Program-made: the position numbers and the translations under genes
Shown here: positions 10,234 through 20,707 of the stretch, piece by piece
How the letters are laid out: each line of letters opens with the position of its first letter
Numbering within the stretch: position 1 is the stretch's first letter
Assembly: GCA_964036295.1 (NCBI GenBank)
Contig: OZ038462.1
Coordinates: forward strand, 18,295,264 to 18,359,263
DNA length: 64,000 bases
DNA from: Plumapathes pennacea
Taxonomy: Eukaryota; Cnidaria; Anthozoa; Antipatharia; Myriopathidae
Direction: 5' to 3'
Notes under the pieces: generated by a model
Database searches by the model: none
The model's input: only the letters and a program-made list of their open reading frames with translations
Told to the model about the DNA's origin: nothing

Positions 10234-11535
10234 ATGTTCGCTGGATATCACAGAACAAGATATTATCCGAATGATAGAGGCAACATAACATACACTGCTA
10301 CCGGAGGAGATGTGGTCTGTATCGACGTACCTATAAACCCATGGCGAGTGCTTGATCTGCCTTCGTCTGACACCTCTCGTGAGGCTGTTAAAGCCGCTTT
10401 TAAGCAGAAGATCTGCCAATCGGTCCGCCAGAAGCGTGCATTGGTCTCTATAGCGAACCATATACTGACGTCAACCGCCGGCAGGTACAAGCGAATACAA
10501 GGTACAAACGATTTCCTTGTCAGAAAGCGAGACCACTTTATGCTGGCAGCCTGTGGTAATACAGCAGAGCTTGCTTCCATGATCGCCATGAGAGGGAACC
10601 TTGTCAAAGACGAGGACGAGCACAATCGCACACTGTTGTACATCTCGAGTAAGTCTGGCTTCTACGACACGTGCAAGCTACTCCTGCAGAAAGGCGCGTC
10701 CGTCAACAGGTTACAGAGTGATGGTAGCACGCCTCTTCACGGCGCCGCATATTATGGGCATACACTCGTCGTTGGACTCCTACTAGAGCATGGGGCAAGA
10801 AGTGACATCAGAAACAAGTGGGGGAATACTGCCCTGGAGGAAAGCGCCACTTCCAAGATACGGCGGTTAATAAATACCGCGTCGGCAGACAGTATCTCGT
10901 CCCTTGCAGCAAATCTCCGAGCAAAGCAATTTGTCTCGAACGTGCGACTTATTAAGCACAGTGGAAGAGTCATTGCAAAGGAGCTCATTCGCGATCCCCA
11001 CACACTTGATCCAGGCACAAGAGCTCAGTGGGATGTCATCCAAGGAACGTGGGAGACGGTATGGCACGGCACACGCTATAGGTATCTGCCGTCGATCATA
11101 GAGAATGGCCTTGTCCCTGCCGGTTCAAGTGGTATCAAGCCGGCAAAGGGCCACTACGGCCTCGGAGAGGTGCATTTTGGTATCCGTAACTGGGCAGCAG
11201 CTATCTTCCTATCCCCCAGCATTCTGTACGCAGCACACGCAGTTTATTCCGACCGAGTGTTCTCCGATTCTGAGCAATGGTGCGTCCTGGTCAAAGTTTA
11301 CTGCAAACCACGCAGTTACAAGTGTTATGACCCTACCGTTTTCCGCTACGAGCCGATGGATGGGGAGCCTGACATGCCGGAATATCGAGTGCCCGTTACT
11401 GAAGCGAACAAGAATGTCATCTTGCGTGTCGAGTCCAGGCGTAACGTTGTCGTCCAGTCCCTGATGTTTGTGCGCCTTAGTTTTCTCGAGAGTCAAGATA
11501 TTAACTTTAAAAAAGCAATGAAACTCTTGCACTAA
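10234..11535 (+). CDS. Ankyrin-repeat protein with J-like and PARP/ART-like domains
   Basis: This is a single uninterrupted 433-codon ORF. Residues 35-80 (PWRVLDLPSSD, then AVKAAFKQKI) resemble a divergent DnaJ domain without an HPD motif. Residues 100-213 hold three or four ankyrin repeats, the clearest at 161-190 (DGSTPLHGAAYYGH). Residues 275-415 look like a PARP/ADP-ribosyltransferase-type fold: WHGT at 277-280 supplies the NAD-binding His, AIFLSPSILYAA at 323-334 matches the second conserved strand (Phe where many PARPs have Tyr), and WCVLVKVYC at 349-357 follows. No clear catalytic Glu can be placed, so activity is uncertain. No signal peptide or membrane segment is seen, which suggests a cytosolic or nuclear protein. 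An in-frame stop at 10216 and the upstream splice-like AG support this ATG. Its role is unknown; stress or immune signalling would be guesswork. Confidence 0.75.
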   Translation: MFAGYHRTRYYPNDRGNITYTATGGDVVCIDVPINPWRVLDLPSSDTSREAVKAAFKQKICQSVRQKRALVSIANHILTSTAGRYKRIQGTNDFLVRKRDHFMLAACGNTAELASMIAMRGNLVKDEDEHNRTLLYISSKSGFYDTCKLLLQKGASVNRLQSDGSTPLHGAAYYGHTLVVGLLLEHGARSDIRNKWGNTALEESATSKIRRLINTASADSISSLAANLRAKQFVSNVRLIKHSGRVIAKELIRDPHTLDPGTRAQWDVIQGTWETVWHGTRYRYLPSIIENGLVPAGSSGIKPAKGHYGLGEVHFGIRNWAAAIFLSPSILYAAHAVYSDRVFSDSEQWCVLVKVYCKPRSYKCYDPTVFRYEPMDGEPDMPEYRVPVTEANKNVILRVESRRNVVVQSLMFVRLSFLESQDINFKKAMKLLH

Positions 11536-11664
11536 AAGCGTTCACCTTTCGAATATTCAAATTGGGACATTAACCAAAGAAGGTTAGTCTTTAGTTTTAC
11601 CAAGAATGGCGGAATGGCGATGAACGCCGTTAGTTTATAAAAGAACTTTATTATTGGTTTCAAA

Positions 11665-13450
11665 TCTAGCGAAAAATTGGTACAGTTAACTTAATCACGA
11701 ATCTTGGACTTCTAAACATTACTGAATCCGAAGTCCGAAAGGCACTCAGGGAACTAAAAACAAAGAAGGCTTTTGGCGTTGATGGCATTCCATCTCGACT
11801 ACTAAAAGATGGAGTTGATGTTGTGGCACCTCCACTGACAGTAATTTTCAACATGACCATCCAGCTAAACAAGATCCCTGGCGAATAGAAAAAGGCGAAG
11901 GTAACACCTATACACAAGGCGGACGCAAAGGAGGACCCGAAAAATTACCGCCCCATATCTGTATTGCCCGTGGCATCCAAAGTCCTCGAGCGTCTAATTC
12001 ACCGGCAACTTGCAGGTTATTTTGACAAACACGGCCTGCTATCTATATCACAATTGGGATTCAGAAAGAAACACTCAACGGAAACAGCCGCCACTAATTT
12101 TGTTGACGAGATTCTTATGAACATGGAAAGTTGGTCTGGTAACTGGAACCGTGTTCATCAACCTGGCCAAGGCTTTTGACACGGTCGACCATGATATCTT
12201 GATTTGAAAACTGAGGCACTACGGCGTATGCGACGAAAGCCTGCGGTGGTTTAAGAATTACTTTTCGGGAAGAAAGCAGTTTGTGTGCATTGACTCCCAA
12301 ACATCTGAGGAGCTCAACATCGCATCTGGAGTCCCACAAGGGTCCATTCTGGGGCCTCTGTTATTTGTAACGTACATGAATGACTTATCACGATGTGTAC
12401 AAAACTGTTCAGTTAACATGTATGCTGACGACACAGCCTTATACTTTGGTGGGTCAACTGTGTATAAACTGCATTATTAATCAAGACTTGGAGCGTTTAT
12501 CTGGGTGGCTGGAGGCAAACCACCTTGTGGTGAATGTCTCCAAAACCAAGTCACAAAGAACGCGGTCGTAGTCTAGGCTTGAATCTTTTCCGAAAGGACA
12601 TAACTAGTGTTGCCACTTTTAAGTATCTAGGTGTAGTATTCGACAATTTTATGAGTTGGAAGGCTCATACCGATTATGTATGTAAACAGATAGCTGTTAG
12701 GATTAGTATTCTGGGACGGATTAGAGGTTTTATAACACAAAAGGCACCTCTACTTGTTTATAACACAATCAATCTTCCCATTTTTTATTACTGCGATATA
12801 ACTTGGAGTAGTCTATTGCAACAAGGCCAGTATAGACTGTAACGCCTCCAGAACAGATCTGCCAGGATAATCACGCGCTGTGCACGCTCCGCCGAGGCCA
12901 CGCAACAATACACTGATCGGCCCTGTCACGCAGGCGCTCCTTCCATAAGGCTAAACTTGTTTTACAATGTCTTCACTCTTTAGCTCCCTGCCTATTTTTT
13001 ATCGTATTTTACTAGATTTAGCAGTATACATAGCTACAATACCAGGCACAGCTGCAGGCTATCCCTACCAAAAGTTAAACACAGCTTTGGGAAGAACACT
13101 TATTTTTAGTGGCGCCAAACTGTATAATGATCTCCCTGTGAACCTCGCAAACGCTAACACCAAACAAACGTTCTGTCGCCTGGAAAAGAACTTTTTTCTG
13201 CCAAGTTGAATTTACTAGTTATTGTATCATATATTGAATTTTATTGTATTTTAATATCTTAGGCGTTGTAAACAATTAGGCTCTCGTTACTTTTTACTTT
13301 TTTATAGCTATTGTAATTAAGTAGACCACTTTTAACTTTTAGCGAAAATGTAATGTAGTTTTGTTAGATGCAGGGCACCTCTGGATACCAGCCGTCGAGC
13401 TGAATGGGCTACCCTGCTAAAATAAAGTTGTTCATTCATTCATTCGTTCA
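11665..13450 (+). pseudogene. Decayed LINE reverse transcriptase (L2/CR1/jockey-like)
   Basis: Broken frames give successive RT blocks: GVDGIPSRLL (11779), NYRPISVLPVASKVLERL (from 11944), QLGFRKKHSTETA (12051), AFDTVDHDIL (12172), GVPQGSILGPLLF (12332), YADDTALY (12422), and KYLGVVFD (12619). A C-terminal block follows with GAKLYNDLPVNL (13113) and a stop at 13207. At least three frameshifts and an in-frame stop (11886) inactivate it. The endonuclease and ORF1 are absent, so it is 5'-truncated. The 3' end has AATAAAG followed by a short (ATTC)n tail at about 13431-13446, as in L2-like elements. It lies 130 bp downstream of the ankyrin gene in the same orientation. Confidence 0.85.
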
Positions 13451-13676
13451 GAAAATTGTTTTCACTAGCGACATTCCCTGCATGCCACAGTTTCCAGTTA
13501 CTCACAAATCTAAAGACAACGGACCTCTTTGGGGAACGATCATAACAAAGTCCTTACAGAAGTGAAGCAGCAGAAGAAGGAGCAGAGAAAAGAGTGTTCA
13601 AGCATCACTTCTTTGTTCTACTTAATAGATGTCGACCACTTCGGTTATCTAGTGCGCAAAGCAATGCTAGATTTGA

Positions 13677-13800
13677 TCCCCGAGCGAAGCGAGGGAAATA
13701 ATCACGACGCTAATGCAGTAGTATCGCTTATTCGGAGACTCCAAGCGGGTCGCCATCTCGAAATTTGATCGTCTGTCAGTCAGTCTGCCAGTCTGGCGTA
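13677..13800 (+). mobile_element. Solo Helitron 5' end fragment
   Basis: TCCCCGAGCGAAGCGAGGG starts directly after A. The next roughly 110 bp match, in inverse orientation, the 5' regions of the Helitrons starting at 23269 and 57431. Sequence before the TC differs among the three loci, which defines the terminus. After about 13800 similarity is lost. Confidence 0.6.
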
Positions 13801-14184
13801 CAACCTCGTTCCCAGGCTCTTAGGCCAGAACTGTAAACCGCCATTTTTTTTTTTTTTTTGGTGACATGCGATAGAGTACGAACGGAAATGATTTTCTACA
13901 ACAAGGTGCAAATACAAGGCCAAGCAGTTAGACGGACGGCTGTAAGTTGCCCAGATATTTTGCCAGTGTATCGGAGGCAAGCTTGCTAGCCGTGAAACGA
14001 ATTCTTTAAGGCATCGATTGGCCGACCTGAACACAATCTCAGACACCAGTATTGTGTTAAAACGCAGACTTCTTCAGAAAGTAATCGAGCAAAATACAGT
14101 CGGTGGAAATCGAACAATCACCGTGGCAAATTTCACCTTTTACAATAACAGGATTGTAGTTTTCAGAATCCAAGTTTTGACAAG

Positions 14185-14335
14185 ATGACGACGCACAATG
14201 CAATGGAAAGTGGAATTTTCCCACTGTATGAGGACTGGTCAGTGTATTTTGAAATCATTGAAGACGTAAACAATAGTGTTTTGGGTTTTGTTTCCTTTGC
14301 TGGAAAAGAGCTAAAACTATGGCTTTCAGGAACCG
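14185..14335 (+). CDS. Possible short exon, unrecognised
   Basis: An ATG opens a 50-codon frame (MTTHNAMESG... KELKLWLSGTG) that ends at a good splice donor, CCG|GTGAGT. A second donor-bounded open stretch lies at about 14613-14705 (NNLEELKIHLNDQENKEL, ending at AAG|GTAAGA), but the phases do not join directly. No domain is recognised and no acceptors or further exons were established. It may be a remnant gene. Confidence 0.25.
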
Positions 14336-14705
14336 GTGAGTTTTGAAAAATTACATCAATTAACGTCAGTACGCGTATGCTATTTTAAAGTAGTGCGATC
14401 TTTAGGGTATTTCAACAATCGTCGTATATTTTGTCGTTTGATACCCCGGGAACTGTGATGAAGCCAAGTAGGATTATACTGTGATCTTTTCGCTGTTTTT
14501 AAAGCTATTTCAGTGTGCCTTCGTGCACAAATAAGATTGTGTCATCCGATTCCTGACATATTTGCATAATTTCACTGACAGTCTGACATATGGAAATGCT
14601 ATAAAGTATTACAAGAAAATTGCGCACAAATAACCTGGAAGAATTGAAAATACATCTGAATGATCAAGAGAATAAGGAACTTACACGCCTGGTGCACGAG
14701 ATAAG

Positions 14706-16260
14706 GTAAGAAACGATAAGAAAATTCTTACTCTTCTTTATTTTGAATGTGAGGTGGGACATGATCTGCAATCAAACTATCACTGCATCATCTGCACCTT
14801 TCTTCCGAAGCCTTCGGCGCAAGAACAGTTCTTCCCTTTCCATATACGAGATATTGGAGGCAGCACTACTGTATTTGCAAAATATCCGATATATAGATGC
14901 AATGGCTGTGATAAATTTATTAATTGTTAGAATGTTCTATTGAAAACAGTTTTTGTATTTTCTAGACGGCAGGAAATGATTTTATTGAGCTTAATTTGAA
15001 AACTCTTCCGCTGAATATGTTTCCCCGGACACCTCGAGCCAGCTTGCGCTCGCAAATGACTCATTATGTCCGTGGTTTTTGACGCAGTGGGTCAGATTTT
15101 CACTGAGCACCTCGGAGGATGAGACTCAACTGACCCAGTTTTTATCAGGACTAAATAAGTCTTCACTACGTATTAGTCAATTGTGCAACTAAACTGGAAA
15201 AATGTGCGGGTTTGAAAGAGTTGGTTGAAACGTTTACATTTCTTAAAAATGACTCAAAATGCTCGAAATGGTGTTTCAGGAAATGCCCGGATTCCCCTAT
15301 TGTGTGATGCCTTCGGCACTCAAACCATCTCTCATGAAATGTTCTATCCGCTCCACCCCTTAATGACTAAATGCGTTTTACAAATGTCTAAAGTGCTATG
15401 AACCTTTAATTTCAGGGATAAGGTTTTCTGGGGGGATGTTCCAAATTTTCGGGACTACCTTCATATTACAACATAGTACCGCTCAAACAGCGTTTGTTAA
15501 AGTTGACACCTCCGTTCTGATAGTTGGCTTGATACGGTGACTTGGTTATAACACGTGTTTATTGAGACTGCAAATAAACTAAAATAACACGAAATAAACG
15601 GTGAAATACAATGTAGAACTCACTGTAGATAACACGGTTAAAAACAAATACGAATACAAAACTTAAGGTATGTTGTGAACTACGATGAACTACGGTACGT
15701 TTGAAAAGTCATAAGTAATCCAGAACCAAGCGAACACGTAAATACGATCCAAACTCAAAAGATTGACTAAAGCGAGTTATAAATATGATTATAAGTATAG
15801 CTAGATTAACGAACCGATAAAAGATCGATTATGAGAGCCGTTGTTTAAAAGATGTTCCCTTCGTAGAACTCTATGCGCTTGTAATCATAAGTTTATACGA
15901 TAAACGCAGATTGAATTTTAAAAAAATGATCTTGTTATCGATGGAGTTAACAAAAGAATAGTAAGTATTTTATCATTAGAAGATGAGGAAGTGACATTTA
16001 AGATCTTATTGCGAGATAGTGTATTATAACATAATAATATTTCATAATAAACTTGCCCTCATAACACACGATACAAACTTCTAACTGCAAAACTAAGGAA
16101 CGAAAGAAAAGATTTGCGGGTTTTACTTTGTAACTATATTCGTTGCGACTCAATTTTCGTTTTGAAAACTATTCTTTAAATTTGGAGTCATATCAGTTGC
16201 AAGTGGCGGCCTATTAATATTAGTAGTGTACATAAATTATAATGTAAACTTGCTCTGCTC
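14706..16260. repeat. Duplicated block, copy 1
   Basis: Similarity to 24591-26270 occurs in ordered pieces: 14740-14945 with 24620-24840, 15000-15330 with 24890-25230 and 25735-25950, and 15950-16250 with 25950-26245. The intervening 15340-15950 is private to this copy. Small frames inside (for example 14743-14943) are shared but not intact across copies. No gene is supported. Confidence 0.6.
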
Positions 16261-17843
16261 TGCCTTGTGTATGTTGATTATCTGTGTATACTAGAAATAC
16301 GATAATCGCAGATACCCCCTCACTCCGTCCTGCACTAGCATATATTAGAAGTTTCGACGCAAAAAAATAAACAAAGAAGTAATGTGTCTATATGATTTTA
16401 TACGGCCTTTGACGTAATCAGCCTGTTGTAGTTGACGGAGCAAGCGTGTTAAAATAACGTTTTACTACTTGTACTATACCAAGTGCTGAACACTTAAAGG
16501 AGAAAAAGAGTGGTCTGAATTATAGTAACTTTGTGTCACTAGTGGTTTACTAATTTTGCACAAAAATATATATTTAAATTTCGCAAACCCCACCCCGCCT
16601 GGCCTCTCTTGCGTTACGCCACGCATTTTCTCACCGAATTTCCAAGTGAGTCCACAACAAACTACGGCAAACCAGTGGAAATTAGCTTATTTTTACCCCA
16701 ACATTTAGAAAACAAATTTCAAATTTCAAAAAATCATTCTTGTGATTAATCACTTTACCACTCTATAATGGATCAGCTCTGACCCAATAAGAAAACAACA
16801 TATATATCAGCATCAATTCCTTTTATTCTTAATCTCATTGTCATCATCATCATACAGCACACTATTCATTGTGTGCCCTTTTTATCATATTTTTGTGTTA
16901 TATAAGCTTCATCAAGTGCTCCTGCCTGGTACGAAAACCCAAAACCTTGTAGGAAAAAGTAGGAACGTGGTCTCCAACCAAAAGCATGCAGGAGCACAAT
17001 CCCTTGGAGGATAAGGGAATAATAACTATCATGAACTTAATACAGGTAAACAACCCTTTCACTCCCAAGCCTAAATGCAGAATCTCTCAGAATCTCTCAA
17101 AATACATTATATAAAATAACTTATGTAGTGAGAAATGACAGTTTAGTCAGCATTCACTTAACCAAAAAGGTACAAAAAGCTATATATTCTCTATACTGTA
17201 CAATACAGTACACTTTCAACTGAAGGAGAAAATTGAATTTGATCACTCTTAGGTGTGAAAGGGTTTAAACTTGTTGTTACAACATTGGTTACTGTCTACC
17301 TTGGTGCTGGCCTTACTCACATGTTGTTGCCACTTATATTACATAACTGTACTGAAGTTTTCCTTCATAAAAAGCAAACAACCCTCTAACAAATAAGTAA
17401 ATAACAAAACCTTGTGTCAAAAAGGTACACATAGAAAAAATACTTGGCTCTGAGCTTGTCATCCACTTGAGCACAATACAGTACTATTCCAAATTTTAAG
17501 AAAACATACAAATATACCGAAATTTTTTTGTGACGTACTCAACAGAATATACAGAATATACAGGCCAATGTTTTTGAGAACATTTTCCTTTGGCATTCTT
17601 GTTGGACCAGACAATCGGGCCGTACATGTCAGCATTGAGTTTATTTTTGGCTCCTGACAATCTTACACTTTCATGATGTCAGTGACTTGGTACATGAGGA
17701 TCCCTTAACAGCACAGGAGTTGACTTCTCAGCATGATTCCTTCACTTTAACATTTCCTTTAGCATGATCTTTGGAGATGAAAACACATGTTCAGGTTTTT
17801 GTCTTTGGTACATATTGTTGCAAATTTATCATACAGTACTTAC
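16261..17843. other. Intergenic; contains one MITE and a shared motif
   Basis: At about 16288-16315 lies ACTAGAAATACGATAAT followed by CGCAGATACC, a motif also found near 51924 and 56169. A MITE occupies 17054-17263. At about 17640-17655 a possible AATAAA signal lies on the minus strand downstream of the exons at 17844-18069. No ORF with a recognisable product occurs. Confidence 0.4.
17054..17263. mobile_element. 210-bp MITE with CCCTTTCACTCCCAAG ends
   Basis: The left end CCCTTTCACTCCCAAG is mirrored by CTTAGGTGTGAAAGGG at the right. The internal region shares GAAGGAGAAAATTGAA and TGATCACTCTT with relatives at 45686 and near 50717. No coding capacity is present. Confidence 0.65.
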
Positions 17844-18069
17844 CTATAAACAACATAGAAATTGAACTTCCATTTGGACCGAAGTGTAAGTTTAGCCAAG
17901 GAACCTCTTTCTTTGCTCCTACAAAAATCATAAAAGGCACCAAGTTTTAAGTGGATTAATAAGATAATTCACATGATGTACACAATACAATGCACTTTCA
18001 TAGCTAACCTGTACTATTCATCCACAATTGACATAAATCCTGGAAGGATGCTGTAAAGGAACTGGTGCA
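17844..18069 (-). CDS. Two phase-compatible exons of an unrecognised gene
   Basis: Exon A (18069-18009, 61 bp) lies between the acceptor TTATTTACAG and the donor GTTAGC and reads CTSSFTASFQDLCQLWMNST. Exon B (17918-17844, 75 bp) lies between TTTTTGTAG and GTAAGTAC and reads AKKEVPWLNLHFGPNG and onward. The split glycine codon joins them in frame. No family is recognised. They lie downstream of a good donor at about 18637 that ends the Helitron coding block, so they may belong to a Helitron-driven transcript. The flanking exons are not established. Confidence 0.35.
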
Positions 18070-18770
18070 CTGTAAATAAATACTTGTTGTCCTGGTAATA
18101 GAGGCCAATTTTTTCCTCAAAACACTGCTATAAATGTTTTTGGTTATCCCCGAGCATAATATCAAGTGTACATGGCATAAAAACAAATGCACATCATCAT
18201 ATAGACAGCTAAAGAAACTTCACTGCATAGATCATAAATCACTGTAAATTAATTAGGCACTGATACTGTAGTAAAAATTGGCAAATATTCTAAATAACAC
18301 AAACTACAGCTTTTGCAATGGTAAATCAAAGTACAAACACATGTATACAGTATTGTGTTCTCTTCGATCCTTGTGTATGAAAATGCAGCAAATAATAACA
18401 AAACACATTCAGTGGTCTGATAAACATGAGTGCAGATTCAAATTTTTTTGGAACATTCAGGAACAAAATATCACCATGTATGTTTGTTCAGCTGTTCTTC
18501 GTTGTAAATAAACAATTACAAAGAATGGCCGTGTTGCAATTAATGCATAATTTGGCCAATTTGGCCATCAATACACAGAATCAAAAATATAAATACAACA
18601 ACCATAAAAGCCATACAGAATAGTTTTCAATTCTTACCTGCCCCTTGCTTCCTGATGAACGGGCAGATCACTCACATTGGCTGGAAGAGTGGTGAGAAAT
18701 CCCTGAACATCCTGTGGCAAGTTGAGGATATGACCTTTGTACCCACGCTGGCCGCGGGCAGGTACAAAAC

Positions 18771-18832
18771 CTGGACCCCCCTATTTGGACCCCCATTTGG
18801 ACCCCCATTTGGACCTCCATTTGGACCCCCTT
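18771..18832 (+). repeat. 12-bp minisatellite in left TIR
   Basis: About five copies of GGACCCCCATTT occur, with a one-base expansion in the first copy and a CCTCC variant in the fourth. They mirror the array at 19905-19975. Confidence 0.85.
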
Positions 18833-19130
18833 TTTTATTTAATATATAATCAATAATTTTAATGATAATTTTGTTAGTAATAATACATTTCTCACTTTTT
18901 CTCAGTTTATAATAATATTCTTGCTTTTCGTAATTTGTAGCTCCATAAAATTTGCGGCGATGCGACTGCTATTGTGAAACCGGAAACGCTGCACGACTCC
19001 TGTAGAGCGGATCTTTCCGGCCCTGGCACACGGGAGACTTGCTTCACAAATTTTACCGCTTGCGCTTGCGTTTGCATTTGCGCTTGCTTGCTCGTGTGAA
19101 CCAGCCTTTACTGGCATTTCTGGTTTGAAT

Positions 19131-19531
19131 ACAGTCAACTCTCTCTAAGCGGACACTCTCTAAAAAGGCGGACAGCAAATTTGGTCCCTGCTGAATTTCA
19201 CTTGTTTCTCCGCTGTAACTGAACTCTCTCTAAGGCGGACAGCGGACACATTTTTATTAAACATTTCAATAAAAAAAATCCTTTCAAAGCGGACACCGGA
19301 TGTTTACAAAGTTTTATAACAGACCTGAAAATAGACCTGATGACAGGTACGTCCCTGGAAATAATAAAATATACCAGACCTGACAGTAGGGAGTAATCAA
19401 TGCATATCGTCACTTTTCCCGTCAGGTATATACACTTAACAGGCGAAAACACACACTTGCACAGCCTTTTACTGGAATCACTTGCATTCTTCTTTCGCTT
19501 TTTCGCGTCTTGATTACAGTGAGTTGACTGT
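19131..19531. mobile_element. Tigger/pogo-like MITE nested in the 9-bp-TSD element
   Basis: The ends read CAGTCAACTCTCTCTAAGCG on the left and AGTTGACTG on the right, each flanked by TA. The left end continues into CGGACA-type phrases typical of Tigger-like terminal regions (several AGGCGGACA repeats at 19140-19290). No transposase is encoded. This is the third level of nesting at the locus. Confidence 0.6.
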
Positions 19532-19904
19532 ACAGCGAAGTAAACCACAAGTAAAGACGGTTAAAATTAAATAAATAAGTGACGTTTACCTTGCAGGAAA
19601 GACATAAAGCAGACAACCTGTGTGAAGAAATAAACTGACCCCTTTATATTTTGTTGTAAATTGTTGCTACAAAAAAAAAGTGCTATTAAGAAAAAAATCG
19701 CTGACAAACAAAGCGACGCAAACACAAAAAGACGGACTTTTTTCTATTTTCTTTTTAATTTTTTAAAGTGACTTTTCAGCTCGCAGCCCACAGTTCGCAG
19801 TTTTATTGGCTTTTCATTTAATTATATATGAGAAATTGTATTATTATTACATCAATATTATCATCATTAATTATTAATATATATTTTATTTTTTTAAAAA
19901 AATG

Positions 19905-19975
19905 GGGGTCCAAATGGGGGTCCAAAAGGGGGTCCAAATGGGGGTCCAAATGGGGGTCCAAATAGGGGGGTCCAG
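19905..19975 (-). repeat. 12-bp minisatellite in right TIR
   Basis: Six copies of the inverse unit (AAATGGGGGTCC) occur, one copy more than in the left TIR. The same expanded copy is outermost at both ends. Confidence 0.85.
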
Positions 19976-19999
19976 GTTTTGTACCTGCCCGCTGGCCGC

Positions 20000-20417
20000 C
20001 GTGTTTCCGGTAATCACACATGATGGGGAAAGCTCTGGCGATCAACATTTCCTCTACTTCGGTGAGGTCCTGTAGTTCTGCAGGCACTGTTCCAGGATCC
20101 ATGTCGTTGTCAGCCGAGAACAATTGACACGAAGTCTTTTTGTCGCGTTTGCACCTGGTGATCGGCCATGTTTCTTTGCATACCTTGCAGCGTAAGTGTC
20201 GGAGATTTTCCTCAAAGCGGTGAAAGGCAGTGAGTTCTTCCCGCACCCATTCTTGTTCGTTAAATAGAGGAGTTTCTGGATTTGCCCACCCACGGTTATG
20301 GTTGTTTCTGTCTGCGACGTCTTTCGACAACTGCAGCACGTTGTTGTCGGCGTCGAGTGTTGGCTCCATTTTGAGCTTGAAGCCTGCGGATATTCTGTTC
20401 AGACGATTCATTGGCAC
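20000..20417 (-). pseudogene. Helitron DUF6570-type domain, split by an insertion
   Basis: The frame reads through CKVCKETWPITRC, then CQLFSADNDMDPGTVP, PAELQDLTEVEEMLIARAFP and MCDYRKHGGQ, a pattern I associate with the zinc-binding DUF6570 region of metazoan Helitron proteins. The next residues (RGYKGHILNLPQDVQGFL) are found only after skipping the 18756-19990 insertion and one copy of its 9-bp duplication, at 18746-18640. The reading frame is restored exactly, so the insertion postdates an intact frame. Read straight through, the frame continues into the transposon as a Pro/Asp/Leu-rich artefact. Confidence 0.7.
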
Positions 20418-20462
20418 GTCGAGAAGCTACTCGCTGGCGATTGGATTCTCTTTGCGGAGTTC

Positions 20463-20706
20463 TCTGCTTGGCCCGCCTTTGTTTCTGAAGTTCCCGATTT
20501 GCTTTCAAGCGTTGTTCTCTTTGTGGAGTCTTTTCTTTGGCCCGCTTTTCTTTCTGAAGCTCCCGTTGTGCTTTCAAGCGTTGTTCTCTTTGTGGAGTTT
20601 TTTCTTTGGCCCGCTTTTCTTTCTGAAGCTCCCGTTGTGCTTTCAAGCGTTGTTCTCTTTGTGGAGTTTTTTCTTCGAGCCGCTTTTCTTTCGGAAGCTC
20701 CCGGGG
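20463..20706 (-). repeat. 69-bp coding minisatellite (23-aa units)
   Basis: About 3.5 copies encode RELQKEKRAKEKTPQREQRL on the minus strand, with the last and first copies diverged. The charged repeats suggest a coiled or disordered N-terminal region of the Helitron protein. The foldback element inserted within this array, and its right flank at 22747-22860 continues the same repeats. Confidence 0.75.
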
Positions 20707-20707
20707 T

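Larger units (their letters stand above)
18756..19990. mobile_element. Nested TIR transposon with perfect 9-bp target duplication
   Basis: The direct duplication GCTGGCCGC occurs at 18747-18755 and 19991-19999. The element begins GGGCAGGTACAAAACCTGG and ends with its inverse. The terminal repeats are about 110-150 bp and contain a 12-bp minisatellite, GGACCCCCATTT, then an AT-rich part. A 9-bp duplication with G-rich ends fits Mutator-like (MULE) elements, while Merlin-type is possible. No transposase is encoded. A Tigger-like MITE sits inside. The insertion interrupts the Helitron coding frame. Confidence 0.85.

Noticed and set aside
18655-18849. Plus ORF ending in a Gly-Pro-Pro-Phe repeat
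   Set aside because: It reads through the end of the Helitron block into the TIR minisatellite of the inserted element; not a protein.
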